Shown piece by piece: positions 1 through 7,039 of a stretch of 13,075 bases of DNA. The notes below the pieces were generated by a model. It ran no database searches and was not told the origin of the DNA. It worked only from the letters and a program-made list of their open reading frames with translations. Source of the stretch: Pseudomonadota bacterium. Lineage in GTDB: Bacteria > Desulfobacterota > Desulfovibrionia > Desulfovibrionales > Desulfovibrionaceae. A program made the position numbers and the translations under genes. How positions within the stretch are numbered: the first letter of the stretch is position 1; each line of letters starts with the position of its first letter. The stretch is taken from positions 1 to 13,075 of the forward strand of contig JAEYOJ010000088.1 of the NCBI GenBank assembly GCA_023411815.1. The letters are read 5' to 3'.

Positions 1-521
1 GGTGAGCGCTCCCGCTCAAGCTGATCCAGCTTCTCAATGAACTCGCGCTGCTTCCCTTTATCCGCCAATACGTACCTCTTGTCTGGCTTCCTGAAGCTGA
101 ATCCCAGAGCCAAAAGGTACTTGCGAACCGTTTCAGGGTGGAGCCGCTTGCCAAAGGTCCTCTCCACGAAGGCCGCCGCAAGCCCGGCAGTCCATCTGCC
201 AACGCCCAGGCCAACCTCGCGGGGAGGTTTGGACACGGCCTCCCTGAGCCGCTCAAGCTCTGCTGCGGCCAGCGCCTTGCCTGGATTGCCCTGCCAGCCC
301 GAGACCAGAGCCTGCGGGCCAGACTCGTTGAACTTCCTTACCCATTTGGCCACCTGCGCTCGGCACCGTCCGACCTTTTCGGCGGCAGTGACGCCAGAAT
401 CACCTGAGGCGACCAAGTGCAGCGCCAGATATCGTCTGCGAAGATGGGGGTCTTGCGCGGATACCGCCCGCTCAAGCAGGCTCTTTGCCGTCTCTCCCCA
501 CCTCGGGTCTATCCTGAGCAC
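1..521 (-). CDS. IS630-family transposase, N-terminal part (runs off left edge)
   Basis: This is the DNA-binding half of a DDE transposase; the catalytic DDE domain lies beyond the window. The start is GTG at 521, chosen because AAGGAGG at 535-529 is a near-perfect ribosome binding site 7 bases upstream and the in-frame stretch above it has no ATG before a TAG stop. The 173 visible residues show a first helix-turn-helix near residues 29-68 (RYLALHLVASGDSGVTAAEK, then QVAKWVRKF). A second winged-helix domain spans roughly 108-150 (GRWTAGLAAAFVERTFGKRL, then TVRKYLLALGFSFRKPDKR), a pattern typical of IS630-type transposases. No frameshift is seen in this part, so the gene may be intact. Left unexplained: whether it is the same subtype as the copy at the right edge, because the two visible parts do not overlap. 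Confidence 0.85.
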   Translation of the reverse strand, partial: MLRIDPRWGETAKSLLERAVSAQDPHLRRRYLALHLVASGDSGVTAAEKVGRCRAQVAKWVRKFNESGPQALVSGWQGNPGKALAAAELERLREAVSKPPREVGLGVGRWTAGLAAAFVERTFGKRLHPETVRKYLLALGFSFRKPDKRYVLADKGKQREFIEKLDQLERERS

Positions 522-570
522 CTGGAGACCTCCTTGGCTGCTTGGTCTCCTGTAAGGCTGCTGGATCGGT

Positions 571-596
571 TGTAAACTTCCTACGGCTGGGGACTA
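571..596. repeat. IS630 terminal inverted repeat, transposase-start end
   Basis: These 26 bases match the tail-end repeat at 675-700 at 19 of 26 positions by eye. The outermost GGGGACTA and an internal TTCCT are identical. This level of mismatch is normal for the two ends of one insertion sequence family. Confidence 0.75.
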
Positions 597-598
597 TA

Positions 599-688
599 GG
601 CAAGGCGTTCAAAAGTTTCGCCATCACACTGGCTCATCGGCCAGAGGAGGTGCTGCGACGCTGCAAGCCTGTTATGTCAGTTTCCTGA
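599..688 (+). pseudogene. IS630 transposase C-terminal remnant
   Basis: This open frame encodes 29 residues and ends at TGA 686-688. The residues (GKAFKSFAITLAHRP, then EEVLRRCKPVMSVS) align without gaps to the transposase C-terminus at the right edge, with 6 differences in 29. The gene is broken by the insertion sequence to its left, so it is not expressed as a full transposase from this side. It shows that the genome carries at least two diverged lineages of this element. Confidence 0.85.
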
Positions 689-700
689 GACGGGGGACTA
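675..700. repeat. IS630 terminal inverted repeat, transposase-tail end
   Basis: The repeat contains the transposase stop codon and ends GGGGGACTA, followed by TAGG in the flank. The same block appears in reverse complement at 12938-12963 with one mismatch (a C/T change) in 26 bases. Confidence 0.8.
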
Positions 701-721
701 TAGGTCTACACACGGATAATA

Positions 722-782
722 CTGCCGCCCCGCAAGGGGGAAGGGGAAAAGGTAAATACGCGGCAGCCATACATGCATGGCT
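722..782 (-). terminator. Possible terminator or hairpin at the 3' end of the leftward operon
   Basis: A 6-base stem (AGCCAT 765-770 with ATGGCT 777-782) overlaps the stop codon of the PilZ-like gene. An alternative 7-base stem pairs 722-728 with 760-766. Read leftward, the stretch after the first stem is pyrimidine-rich (TTTACCTTTTCCCC) but has no clean T-run, so this is a weak call. It is the only hairpin seen between the operon end and the IS remnant. Confidence 0.25.
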
Positions 783-1302
783 ATGACCATTTGGCCTGCC
801 GGATCTGGGAGCGCTCCTCCTGAAACACGAACTGGACGATGGATTCGCGATCACGGTCACGTATGGAGGTGAATTCGAGGATATTCCTGCGTTCACCGTT
901 TTCCACTTTGACGCGCATGACTTCACCCAGTGCGCTGGCCATGCGAAGCGGCGACTGGCTTAAGGTCAACACCGTTTCAACCCGTTGGCCGGGCGAAAAC
1001 TGTTCTGGGGAAATGAACGAAAGGCCCGACGCGCTGATTTCCATGACCTGAATCGCCGTGGGGAAATCCTGCTCCATGGTAGGGCGGCTGGCCAAGGAGA
1101 GAAGAGTATCCAGCTTGTTGTCCAGACTGAGCAGAAACTCCAGTAACGGCTCGGGCAGATGAGCCTCGGCAAGCTTCTGGGGCGAGAATGTCAGCGCGGG
1201 GGACGAGCCATGGAACAGTGCTCTATCACGGCCGGAAGCAAGGCGGCGCAACCGGCCGTTGATAAAGGTGGAGACACGAGCGAACGAGCGTTGGCTGCTC
1301 AT
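781..1302 (-). CDS. PilZ-like protein, probably atypical coiled-coil (tPilZ-type)
   Basis: This is a 173-residue cytoplasmic protein. The ATG at 1302 is preferred over an in-frame TTG four codons upstream because GGAGGG at 1312-1307 sits correctly for it. A leucine-rich helix at about 50-72 (PEPLLEFLLSLDNKLDTLLS) precedes a beta-rich region at about 83-165. That region opens with EISASGLSF, resembling the D/NxSxxG element of PilZ domains. A long helix before the barrel is a feature of the tetrameric atypical PilZ group. The canonical RxxxR c-di-GMP-binding motif is not evident at its usual distance; the nearest basic cluster (GRLRRLASGR) is about 70 residues upstream. Cyclic-di-GMP binding is therefore uncertain. 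It is the last gene of the leftward operon, 19 bases after the NIL ferredoxin stop. The role is unknown; a c-di-GMP effector or adaptor is plausible. Confidence 0.7.
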   Translation of the reverse strand: MSSQRSFARVSTFINGRLRRLASGRDRALFHGSSPALTFSPQKLAEAHLPEPLLEFLLSLDNKLDTLLSLASRPTMEQDFPTAIQVMEISASGLSFISPEQFSPGQRVETVLTLSQSPLRMASALGEVMRVKVENGERRNILEFTSIRDRDRESIVQFVFQEERSQIRQAKWS

Positions 1303-1321
1303 GAATCCCTCCAAGCGTCGA

Positions 1322-1795
1322 TTATTCCAAGGCTCCGTAATCGATGTCCAGACTCATGGCCCGCACGGGGCAAATTCGCGTGCACATGCCGCAGGCCGAG
1401 CATTTGTCCGTATGGAAGATTACCTGGCGCGTCTCTCTATCCAATGCCAATGCGTGAGTTGGGCAGATGGCCGTGCATACACCACAATGCATGCAGGAAT
1501 CTTCGTCGCGCGCCACATGCTGCGCTGCTGGAGCAATCTTGATGCCCTGCTGCTTGAGATAATCGATGCCGCGGTTGTAGTCTTCCTCGGACCCGAAGAT
1601 TTCCAGGGTCAGAAATCCTTCCTGGCGAGGAGTGATCTGGGCTCTTAGAATGTTGAAACACAGATTATATATACGGGCCAGATTGCAAACCATGGGCTGG
1701 CTGGAAATGGAATGAGGAAAGCTAAGGGAGACGAGCTTCCTCACTGCAGGGACAGTATTATTCATGGTTGGAGTCGTGTTTTCTTTTTCTGTCAT
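1322..1795 (-). CDS. NIL domain plus two-[4Fe-4S] ferredoxin protein
   Basis: The protein has 157 residues. The N-terminal part, about 19-90, resembles the NIL domain (LVSLSFPHS, FNILRAQITP, then GFLTLEIFGSEEDYNRGIDY), a small ACT-like fold best known as the C-terminal sensor of methionine ABC-transporter ATPases. It is followed by two complete CxxCxxCxxxCP motifs, at Cys101/104/107/111 and Cys132/135/138/142, so two [4Fe-4S] clusters are expected. Stand-alone NIL-ferredoxin fusions occur in anaerobes, and some take part in sulfur transfer during homocysteine or methionine synthesis; whether this one does is inference. No good ribosome binding site precedes ATG 1795, and an alternative ATG ten codons in (1765) also lacks one, so the start is uncertain. 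The gene lies 19 bases after the CpoB-like gene and 19 bases before the PilZ-like gene. Confidence 0.85.
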   Translation of the reverse strand: MTEKENTTPTMNNTVPAVRKLVSLSFPHSISSQPMVCNLARIYNLCFNILRAQITPRQEGFLTLEIFGSEEDYNRGIDYLKQQGIKIAPAAQHVARDEDSCMHCGVCTAICPTHALALDRETRQVIFHTDKCSACGMCTRICPVRAMSLDIDYGALE

Positions 1796-1814
1796 GACAC
1801 GTGGTCGGTAATGG

Positions 1815-2684
1815 TTATTGGAAGGATTTAGCGCGCTTGGCTTCGGCGGAGTTCGGATACTTCTTGATCAGCTCCTGCAGCACCAGATCGCCGGCTTTGT
1901 CCTTTCCGATCTTCTTGAAGGCGATACCTTGCTTGAGCATGGCGGCCGGTATCTTGTTACTCTTGGGATATTTCGTGATTACATCCTGATAGGAGAGCAC
2001 TGCTCGGGCAAAATCGCCGGTCTGAAAGAAGCTCTCTCCCTGCCAGAAGACAGCGTTCGAGACCAATTCGTGTTTGGGGTAGGCCTTCACGAATTCCGCC
2101 CACATGGATTGCGCGTTCATGTAGTTACGCTTCTTGAAATTATCCAATGCGCGGAGGTATAGTTCTTGTGCTGGATCGCTGTTTTGCGTTCCCTGGCTGC
2201 TTTTGACCGCCTTCTCTTCCCTGGAGAGTTGCTCAAAATCAATAGCCAACTGGCTTTGCAGCGCGGTCTTCATGTCCTCGACTTCCTGCATGAGGGCACG
2301 GACTGCTTCGGGCTTGACGCCTTGCTGGTTGGCCATCTGCGTTTCGCGCATCAAAGTGTCCATCTCGCCCTGGAGCTTGGCGAACTGGACACGCATGCTT
2401 TCCATCTCCGACCACATGTTGGCCTGAGCCGACTGGGCGGAAGTGTTCTGGGTCGATAGCTGCAGCAAGCTCTTAAGGCGCTTGTCGATTTCCTGTGCTT
2501 GGCTCTGAACCTGACGGAGCTGAACCTCAAGATCGTTCACGCGTTGCTGAATATTACGTTGCTGCGCGGCTTGCTGCTGGACCTGAGTCTGCAGGAGATT
2601 GACATCCGCCTGGGAGGCGCAGCCCGTGATGGTCAATACGGACAGCCCTGCGAGCAGGGCGATATGGCCTGGAATACGCTTCAT
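1815..2684 (-). CDS. cpoB: CpoB/YbgF-like TPR lipoprotein
   Basis: This is a 289-residue periplasmic lipoprotein. A basic, hydrophobic signal (MKRIPGHIALLAGLSVLT) ends in a lipobox ITGC, with Cys22 as the lipidated residue. Ala at +2 argues for delivery to the outer membrane. A Gln-rich coiled coil covers about 25-145. The last 120 residues (170-289) form tetratricopeptide repeats with the family pattern (YLRALDNFKKRNYMNA, AVFWQGESFFQTGDF, AMLKQGIAFKKIG). CpoB links peptidoglycan synthesis to the Tol-Pal machinery in E. coli; here tolB and pal are not in the window. The start overlaps the stop of the upstream 74-residue gene as ATGA, which suggests translational coupling. It is encoded downstream of lgt and lspA, whose products would process it. 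An alternative reading is an outer-membrane assembly lipoprotein of the BamD type, but the long coiled coil favours CpoB. Confidence 0.85.
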   Translation of the reverse strand: MKRIPGHIALLAGLSVLTITGCASQADVNLLQTQVQQQAAQQRNIQQRVNDLEVQLRQVQSQAQEIDKRLKSLLQLSTQNTSAQSAQANMWSEMESMRVQFAKLQGEMDTLMRETQMANQQGVKPEAVRALMQEVEDMKTALQSQLAIDFEQLSREEKAVKSSQGTQNSDPAQELYLRALDNFKKRNYMNAQSMWAEFVKAYPKHELVSNAVFWQGESFFQTGDFARAVLSYQDVITKYPKSNKIPAAMLKQGIAFKKIGKDKAGDLVLQELIKKYPNSAEAKRAKSFQ

Positions 2685-2905
2685 TGTAATTTCTTCCCTC
2701 TTTTCCTTCCCACGAGAATGTACACGATTCCTCCCAGAAAGGGAACGAGAACCGCCAATTGAACCCAGAAGACCTTCTCGTTGGTGGATTCAAATTCCCT
2801 TCTGAATGCATCCCGGATTGACCACCAGCTTAAAAGCATAAAGATGGCCGCACCGGCAACAATACTGGCGAGCAGCGTCGGGTTGAACCGCGTGAAATCA
2901 AACAT
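2681..2905 (-). CDS. Small two-helix membrane protein, PLDc_N-like
   Basis: The protein has 74 residues with two predicted transmembrane segments, about 11-30 and 46-65, and a basic tail (GRKRGKKLQ). The second helix (VFWVQLAVLVPFLGGIVYIL) carries the W...P..G...Y signature of the phospholipase D nuclease N-terminal (PLDc_N) domain. That domain also occurs as a stand-alone small protein with no known catalytic role. The start is well supported: AAGGAG lies 8 bases upstream of ATG 2905, inside the last codons of lgt. The lgt stop is only 3 bases away, and the gene's own TGA overlaps the next ATG. It may be a membrane accessory of lipoprotein handling, but nothing in the sequence demonstrates this. 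Confidence 0.8.
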   Translation of the reverse strand: MFDFTRFNPTLLASIVAGAAIFMLLSWWSIRDAFRREFESTNEKVFWVQLAVLVPFLGGIVYILVGRKRGKKLQ

Positions 2906-2908
2906 GGA

Positions 2909-3664
2909 TCAGGCTCCTTGGGGCTTACGCAGAAAGGTCAGCCACAGTCCGACGGGCATGAGCGCCGCGGCGATGACCTGCGTTGTGCTGAAAGGTCCCA
3001 TTGCTCCGCGGAAATCGGCTCTAAAAAACTCTACGGCAATACGGAAAACGGGGAATACGAGCAGATACAGTCCGAGCACCTGCCCTGGACGTTTGATGTA
3101 AGGCTTGGCGAGCAGTAGGACAAGGAAGGTCGTCAGGTCTCCAAGAGAATGATAAAGCTGCGTCGGGTGCAAGGAAACGTTCTGGGGTGCCAGGGAACCG
3201 GCAGTATTGAAGGTTACGGCCCAGGGCAGGACACACTCCTTTCCGTAGCAGCAGCCGGCGGCGAAGCAGCCAAGCCGTCCGATGGCTTGGCCCAGCGGCA
3301 GTGCCGGCACAAGCAGGTCGGCCCAGAACAGGATGGGTTGCCGTTTGGCTCGCAGGTAAATCCAAATAACCAAAGCCACCAGCAGAGCCCCACCCAGGAA
3401 GACGAGACCGCCTTTCCAGAACATGAGGATGTCCAGTGGATGGCGTAAAAAATATCCGGGGTTGATCAGAACAAAAAGCAGTCTGGAGCCGATGATCGCA
3501 GCCAGGATGCTCCAGAATACTATGTCCTGAACCATGGCCACCGAAGCTCCACGCTGCCTTGCTTCGTGTGAGGCCCAAACCATCCCGGCCAGAAAGGCAA
3601 GAGCGATGAAGAGGCCGTAGGTGTGAACGGTCAGGGGGCCGAGATCAACAAGGGTTGGGAACAT
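2909..3664 (-). CDS. lgt: Prolipoprotein diacylglyceryl transferase (Lgt)
   Basis: Lgt transfers diacylglycerol from phosphatidylglycerol to the lipobox cysteine of prolipoproteins at the outer face of the inner membrane. The protein has 251 residues with about seven hydrophobic segments. Recognisable family motifs are VHTYGLFIALAF (13-24), FWKGGLVFLGG (82-92), the signature AIGRLGCFAAGCCYGKEC (127-144), LHPTQLY (165-171) and FRIAVEFFR (207-215). Compared with E. coli Lgt, the arginine of the signature (Arg130) and the EFFR residues are kept. The E. coli signature Asn is Cys133, and the His of the HGGL element is Leu90. This cysteine-rich GCCYG signature is known from a clade of Lgt in deltaproteobacteria and other anaerobes, so it is a variant and probably functional. 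The gene overlaps the end of lspA by 20 bases. Confidence 0.95.
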   Translation of the reverse strand: MFPTLVDLGPLTVHTYGLFIALAFLAGMVWASHEARQRGASVAMVQDIVFWSILAAIIGSRLLFVLINPGYFLRHPLDILMFWKGGLVFLGGALLVALVIWIYLRAKRQPILFWADLLVPALPLGQAIGRLGCFAAGCCYGKECVLPWAVTFNTAGSLAPQNVSLHPTQLYHSLGDLTTFLVLLLAKPYIKRPGQVLGLYLLVFPVFRIAVEFFRADFRGAMGPFSTTQVIAAALMPVGLWLTFLRKPQGA

Positions 3665-4136
3665 GCTCGCTTTTCCATAGGGCCAGGATGAGTCCTCCCG
3701 CGCCTATGCATATGGCCATGTCAGCCACGTTGAAAGCCGGCCAGTGCCAGTTCCGATAGTACACGTCCATGAAATCGACCACAAAGCCCTGGGTGACACG
3801 GTCCAGCAAGTTTCCCAGGGCCCCACCGAGCACAAGGCCCAGCCCGGAAATGGTCCACTTGTCCCGTTCAGGAGTCTTGCGGAGAATCCAGAGAATTACA
3901 AAGAGGGCCAGAACCGAAGCCCCGGCGAACATCCAAGTTTGCCAACTCTGGTCGGTCCTGTTGAGGAAGCCGAAAGCCGCGCCTCTGTTATGGACATGCA
4001 CCAGATCAAAGAAATCCTGGATGATGCTAATGCTTTCGCCATGCCTCAAGTTGGCCTTGACCAGCATCTTGGTCAGCTGATCAAGACCGAACACGACCGC
4101 GGCAAGGCTCAAGGCTATTTTGTAGCGTTGCTTCAT
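3645..4136 (-). CDS. lspA: Lipoprotein signal peptidase (signal peptidase II)
   Basis: LspA is an inner-membrane aspartyl protease that cleaves the signal peptide from diacylglyceryl-modified prolipoproteins, the step after Lgt. The protein has the usual length (163 residues) and four hydrophobic helices. The conserved elements are GLDQLTK (17-23), HNRGAAFGF (49-57), GNLLDR (108-113), GFVVDF (117-122) and FNVADMAI (135-142). By homology the catalytic aspartates are Asp121 and Asp139. The ribosome binding site is weak (TGAG about 6 bases before ATG 4136). The gene is 83 bases downstream of ileS, an arrangement common in proteobacteria, and its 3' end overlaps lgt, so the two maturation enzymes are translated from one message. 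Confidence 0.96.
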   Translation of the reverse strand: MKQRYKIALSLAAVVFGLDQLTKMLVKANLRHGESISIIQDFFDLVHVHNRGAAFGFLNRTDQSWQTWMFAGASVLALFVILWILRKTPERDKWTISGLGLVLGGALGNLLDRVTQGFVVDFMDVYYRNWHWPAFNVADMAICIGAGGLILALWKSEHVPNPC

Positions 4137-4219
4137 TTCACGCTCAATCCATCAAGGCCAGACGCGTCCGACCCGCTAAAGGAAAAAAGCCCTTACGATT
4201 CAAAAAGCGCGGCGCAGGA

Positions 4220-7039
4220 TTAACAGGCCAAGCCCGACAGAATGCGGGCGCAGCGCGGGCAGGTGCCAGGAAAGGCTCCGGCTTCGCCCGTGTGTTCATC
4301 ATAGACCCAGCACCGTTCGCACTTTTCGCCCGAGGCCTTTTCCACCTTTATGGTCACGCCTTCCATCTCCACGCTGCGATATGCATCGGCTGGCGCTTGT
4401 TCGGCAGAGGCCAGGGACACCTTAGATACGATGAACAACTCCCGCAAGTCGGCGCCGATCACCTTGAGGTCCGACAGCAGGCTGTCAGGGGCATAAACCG
4501 TCACATGCGTGTCCAGGGAGTGGCCGATGGTGCCGGATTTGCGGATAGGCTCTGCGGCCTTGTTCACTTCGGCTCGCAGTACCGGCAGTTGCTTAAGGTT
4601 TGCCCTTTCCTCGGCATCGAGCCGCTCTGCGGGATCGAAGGAGAAGCGCGATTCGAAAACAGTCTGGCCCTTGGGCTTCAAAGTCATGGGCAAGCTGCGG
4701 AAGACTTCCTCGGCCGTGAAGCACAGGATCGGAGCCATCTCCTGCATGAGAGACAAGAGCGTCTTACAGATCACCGTTTGGGCCGCGCGCCGTTCCTTGC
4801 TGTCCTTGCCGGATACGTAGAGCCGGTCCTTGATCACGTCCAGATAGAAAGCCGAGAGGTCGGTCACGCACAGGTTGTGCAGGGTATGAAACACCTTGTG
4901 GAACTCGTAGTTTTCATACGCCTCGCGCACCTTGTCGAAGCTCACCCGGAAAAGATCGAGGGCGTAACGGTCCACTGGCCCCATTTCGGCAAAAGGAACC
5001 GCCTTGTCCGGCGAGAAGTCCGAAAGGTTGCCCAGGATGAAGCGACAGGTGTTGCGGATGCGGCGGTAGGCGTCCACCAAGCGTTCCAGAATCTCGTCGG
5101 AGATGCGGACATCTTCCTGATAGTTCACCGCCGAGACCCACAGGCGCAGCACTTCTGCCCCGTATTTGTCGATGATCTCCTGCGGAGCCACGACATTGCC
5201 CAGGGACTTGGACATCTTGCGTCCTTCGCCATCGACAACGTAGCCGTGTGTGAGCACCGATTTGTAGGGCGGCTGCGCGCGGGTGCCAATGGAGGCGAGC
5301 AGGGAGGAGTGGAACCAGCCACGGTGCTGGTCCGTGCCCTCCAGGTACAGGTCCGCCGGGAAGGTGCATTCCGGACGTTGCTCCAGTACGGCGGCAAAAC
5401 TGGTGCCGGAGTCGAACCACACGTCGAGGATGTCGTCTTCCTTTGCCCAGGAACTGCCGCCGCAATGGGGGCATTTCAGGCCGGCCGGCGCAAGCTTCTC
5501 CACGGGTGTTTCGAACCAGTAATCACACCCCGTGGGGTGCTTCTCGAACTGATCCACGACGGAGAAGATCCACTCGGAATCGGTGTAGGCCGTATCGCAA
5601 TCCTTGCAGATGAGGGCGATGATGGGCACGCCCCAGGTGCGTTGACGGGAGATGCACCAGTCCGGCCGGTGTTCAATCATGGAGTAGATGCGTTCGCGAC
5701 CCCAAGCCGGAATCCAGCGCACGTCCTTTTCAATGGCGCGCAAGGCCTTGGCGCGCAAGTCGTTCTTCTCCATGGAGATGAACCACTGCGTCGTGGCGCG
5801 GAAGATGACCGGCTGCTTGCAGCGCCAACAGTGCGGATAGGAGTGGGACAGCTTCTCTTCGGCCTGCAAGGCGCCGTGTTCGCGCAGGATGCGAATCACT
5901 TCGGGGTTGGCTTCAAAGACCGTCTTGCCGGCCAGTTCATTCACCACGGGCAGGAAGCGGCCCTTGTCGTCCAGGGGGGAGAGCACCTCCATGCCGTAGC
6001 GCAAGCCTGTTTCATAGTCTTCGCGGCCATGGCCGGGAGCTGTATGCACCAGGCCCGTGCCCGTATCCAGAGTCACATAGTCGGCCAATACCACGGGCGA
6101 GGCGCGATCGATAAAGGGATGGCGAGCCTTGATGCCCTCTAGGTCCATGCCTGTGACAACCCCCAGCACCTCAACGTCCTGCCATTTGAATTTCTTTTGC
6201 AGAGCCTCAAGGCGCTCTCGTGCCACCACGTGTATTTCGCCCTGAACGAGCGCGAGGACGTACTCGTATTCGGGGTGCACTGCCACGGCCATGTTGGATG
6301 GAATGGTCCAGGGCGTGGTGGTCCAGATGACCAGATAGGCCTTTTTGCCGGATGCGGCGGAGAATCTTTGATTGAAGGCCGCATCATCCACCGGGAAACG
6401 CACGTATATGGATGGGGAGGCATGATCTGCGTACTCGACCTCGGCCTCGGCCAAGGCCGTCTCACAGCAGATGCACCAGTGGATGGGCTTTTTGCCCCGA
6501 TACACCGAGCCATTGGCCATGAACCGGCCGAGTTCCCTGGCCGTGGCCGCCTCATAGGTGGGCAGCATGGTCAAATAAGGATTGCCCCAGGTGCCGAAAA
6601 CTCCCAGGCGCTTGAATTCATCGCGCTGGATCTTCATGAACTTGGTGGCGTAATCCCGACAGATTTTGCGTACCGTGACGGCCGGCAGATTCTCCTTGCC
6701 CTTCTCCTTGAGCTCCTGAGCCACTTTGTGCTCAATGGGCAAGCCATGGCAGTCCCAGCCTGGCACATACTCGGCCTTATAGCCGTGCATGTTTTTGAAC
6801 TTGACGATTATGTCCTTGAGCACCTTGTTCATGGCCGTACCCATATGGATATGGCCATTGGCATAGGGTGGACCGTCGTGCAGCGTGTAACGCTCATTGC
6901 CCTCATTGGCCTTGGTCATGAGGGCCAAGGCATCAATTTCCTCCCACAGGCTGAGAGTTTCAGGCTCACGCTGTTTGAGGTTGGCCTTCATTGGAAAGGA
7001 CGTTTCGGGCAGGCACAAGGTCTTCTTGTAATCGCTCAT
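4220..7039 (-). CDS. ileS: Isoleucyl-tRNA synthetase
   Basis: This cytoplasmic class I synthetase charges tRNA(Ile). Its 939 residues match the bacterial type (E. coli has 938). It begins MSDYKKTL and reaches the conserved DFP-like FPMKANL. The HIGH motif is HIHMG (63-67) and GWDCHGLPIE lies at 94-103. The editing (CP1) domain shows WTTTPWTIPSN near 240 and GTGLVHTAPGHGREDY near 325-340, so proofreading of misactivated valine is expected. KMSKS is at 608-612. The C-terminal zinc finger is complete with Cys907, 910, 927 and 930. The start is fixed by conservation of the N-terminus; the only purine-rich site, GGAGG, is 12 bases from the ATG, a long spacing. The gene opens the leftward operon and is preceded by a long leader region with an intrinsic terminator (7250-7302). 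Confidence 0.98.
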   Translation of the reverse strand: MSDYKKTLCLPETSFPMKANLKQREPETLSLWEEIDALALMTKANEGNERYTLHDGPPYANGHIHMGTAMNKVLKDIIVKFKNMHGYKAEYVPGWDCHGLPIEHKVAQELKEKGKENLPAVTVRKICRDYATKFMKIQRDEFKRLGVFGTWGNPYLTMLPTYEAATARELGRFMANGSVYRGKKPIHWCICCETALAEAEVEYADHASPSIYVRFPVDDAAFNQRFSAASGKKAYLVIWTTTPWTIPSNMAVAVHPEYEYVLALVQGEIHVVARERLEALQKKFKWQDVEVLGVVTGMDLEGIKARHPFIDRASPVVLADYVTLDTGTGLVHTAPGHGREDYETGLRYGMEVLSPLDDKGRFLPVVNELAGKTVFEANPEVIRILREHGALQAEEKLSHSYPHCWRCKQPVIFRATTQWFISMEKNDLRAKALRAIEKDVRWIPAWGRERIYSMIEHRPDWCISRQRTWGVPIIALICKDCDTAYTDSEWIFSVVDQFEKHPTGCDYWFETPVEKLAPAGLKCPHCGGSSWAKEDDILDVWFDSGTSFAAVLEQRPECTFPADLYLEGTDQHRGWFHSSLLASIGTRAQPPYKSVLTHGYVVDGEGRKMSKSLGNVVAPQEIIDKYGAEVLRLWVSAVNYQEDVRISDEILERLVDAYRRIRNTCRFILGNLSDFSPDKAVPFAEMGPVDRYALDLFRVSFDKVREAYENYEFHKVFHTLHNLCVTDLSAFYLDVIKDRLYVSGKDSKERRAAQTVICKTLLSLMQEMAPILCFTAEEVFRSLPMTLKPKGQTVFESRFSFDPAERLDAEERANLKQLPVLRAEVNKAAEPIRKSGTIGHSLDTHVTVYAPDSLLSDLKVIGADLRELFIVSKVSLASAEQAPADAYRSVEMEGVTIKVEKASGEKCERCWVYDEHTGEAGAFPGTCPRCARILSGLAC

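Larger units (their letters stand above)
1..596 (-). mobile_element. IS630-family insertion sequence, transposase-start half (cut by window edge)
   Basis: The element enters from the left edge and ends near 596. Its outer end, read on the minus strand, begins TAGTCCCC, which is also how the two transposase-tail ends at 675-700 and 12938-12963 begin. A transposase gene starts 75 bases inside this end. The element interrupts the tail of another IS630 copy. The base pairs at 595-598 (TATA followed by G) fit the IS630 habit of inserting at the TA of CTAG and duplicating TA. The exact last base, 594 or 596, depends on which TA is assigned to the element. Confidence 0.85.
597..700 (+). mobile_element. 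Remnant of an older IS630-family copy (tail end), interrupted by the copy at 1-596
   Basis: Only the last part of the transposase gene and the outer inverted repeat remain to the right of the nested insertion. Joining the sequence across the insertion would restore a C-TA-G target inside a transposase codon pair for Asp-Leu, followed by GGC AAG GCG. The right-edge copy has GAT TTG GGC AAG GCC at the same place. The other half of this copy, if it survives, lies beyond the left edge on the far side of the nested element. Confidence 0.85.

Noticed and set aside
37..555. Plus-strand 172-codon open frame at the left edge
   Set aside because: It is antisense to the transposase, which has a strong ribosome binding site, helix-turn-helix motifs and matching inverted repeats; the plus-strand product has a low-complexity Ser/Ala/Pro/Arg composition typical of shadow frames.
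4137..4219. Terminator between ileS and lspA
   Set aside because: A run of five T follows GCGCCGCGC, but the possible stem is only three base pairs, and ileS-lspA co-transcription is usual.
4292..6142. Long plus-strand open frame of 616 codons opposite ileS
   Set aside because: It lies entirely antisense to a complete, well conserved isoleucyl-tRNA synthetase; its His/Gly/Val-rich product is what reverse reading of GC-rich codons gives.
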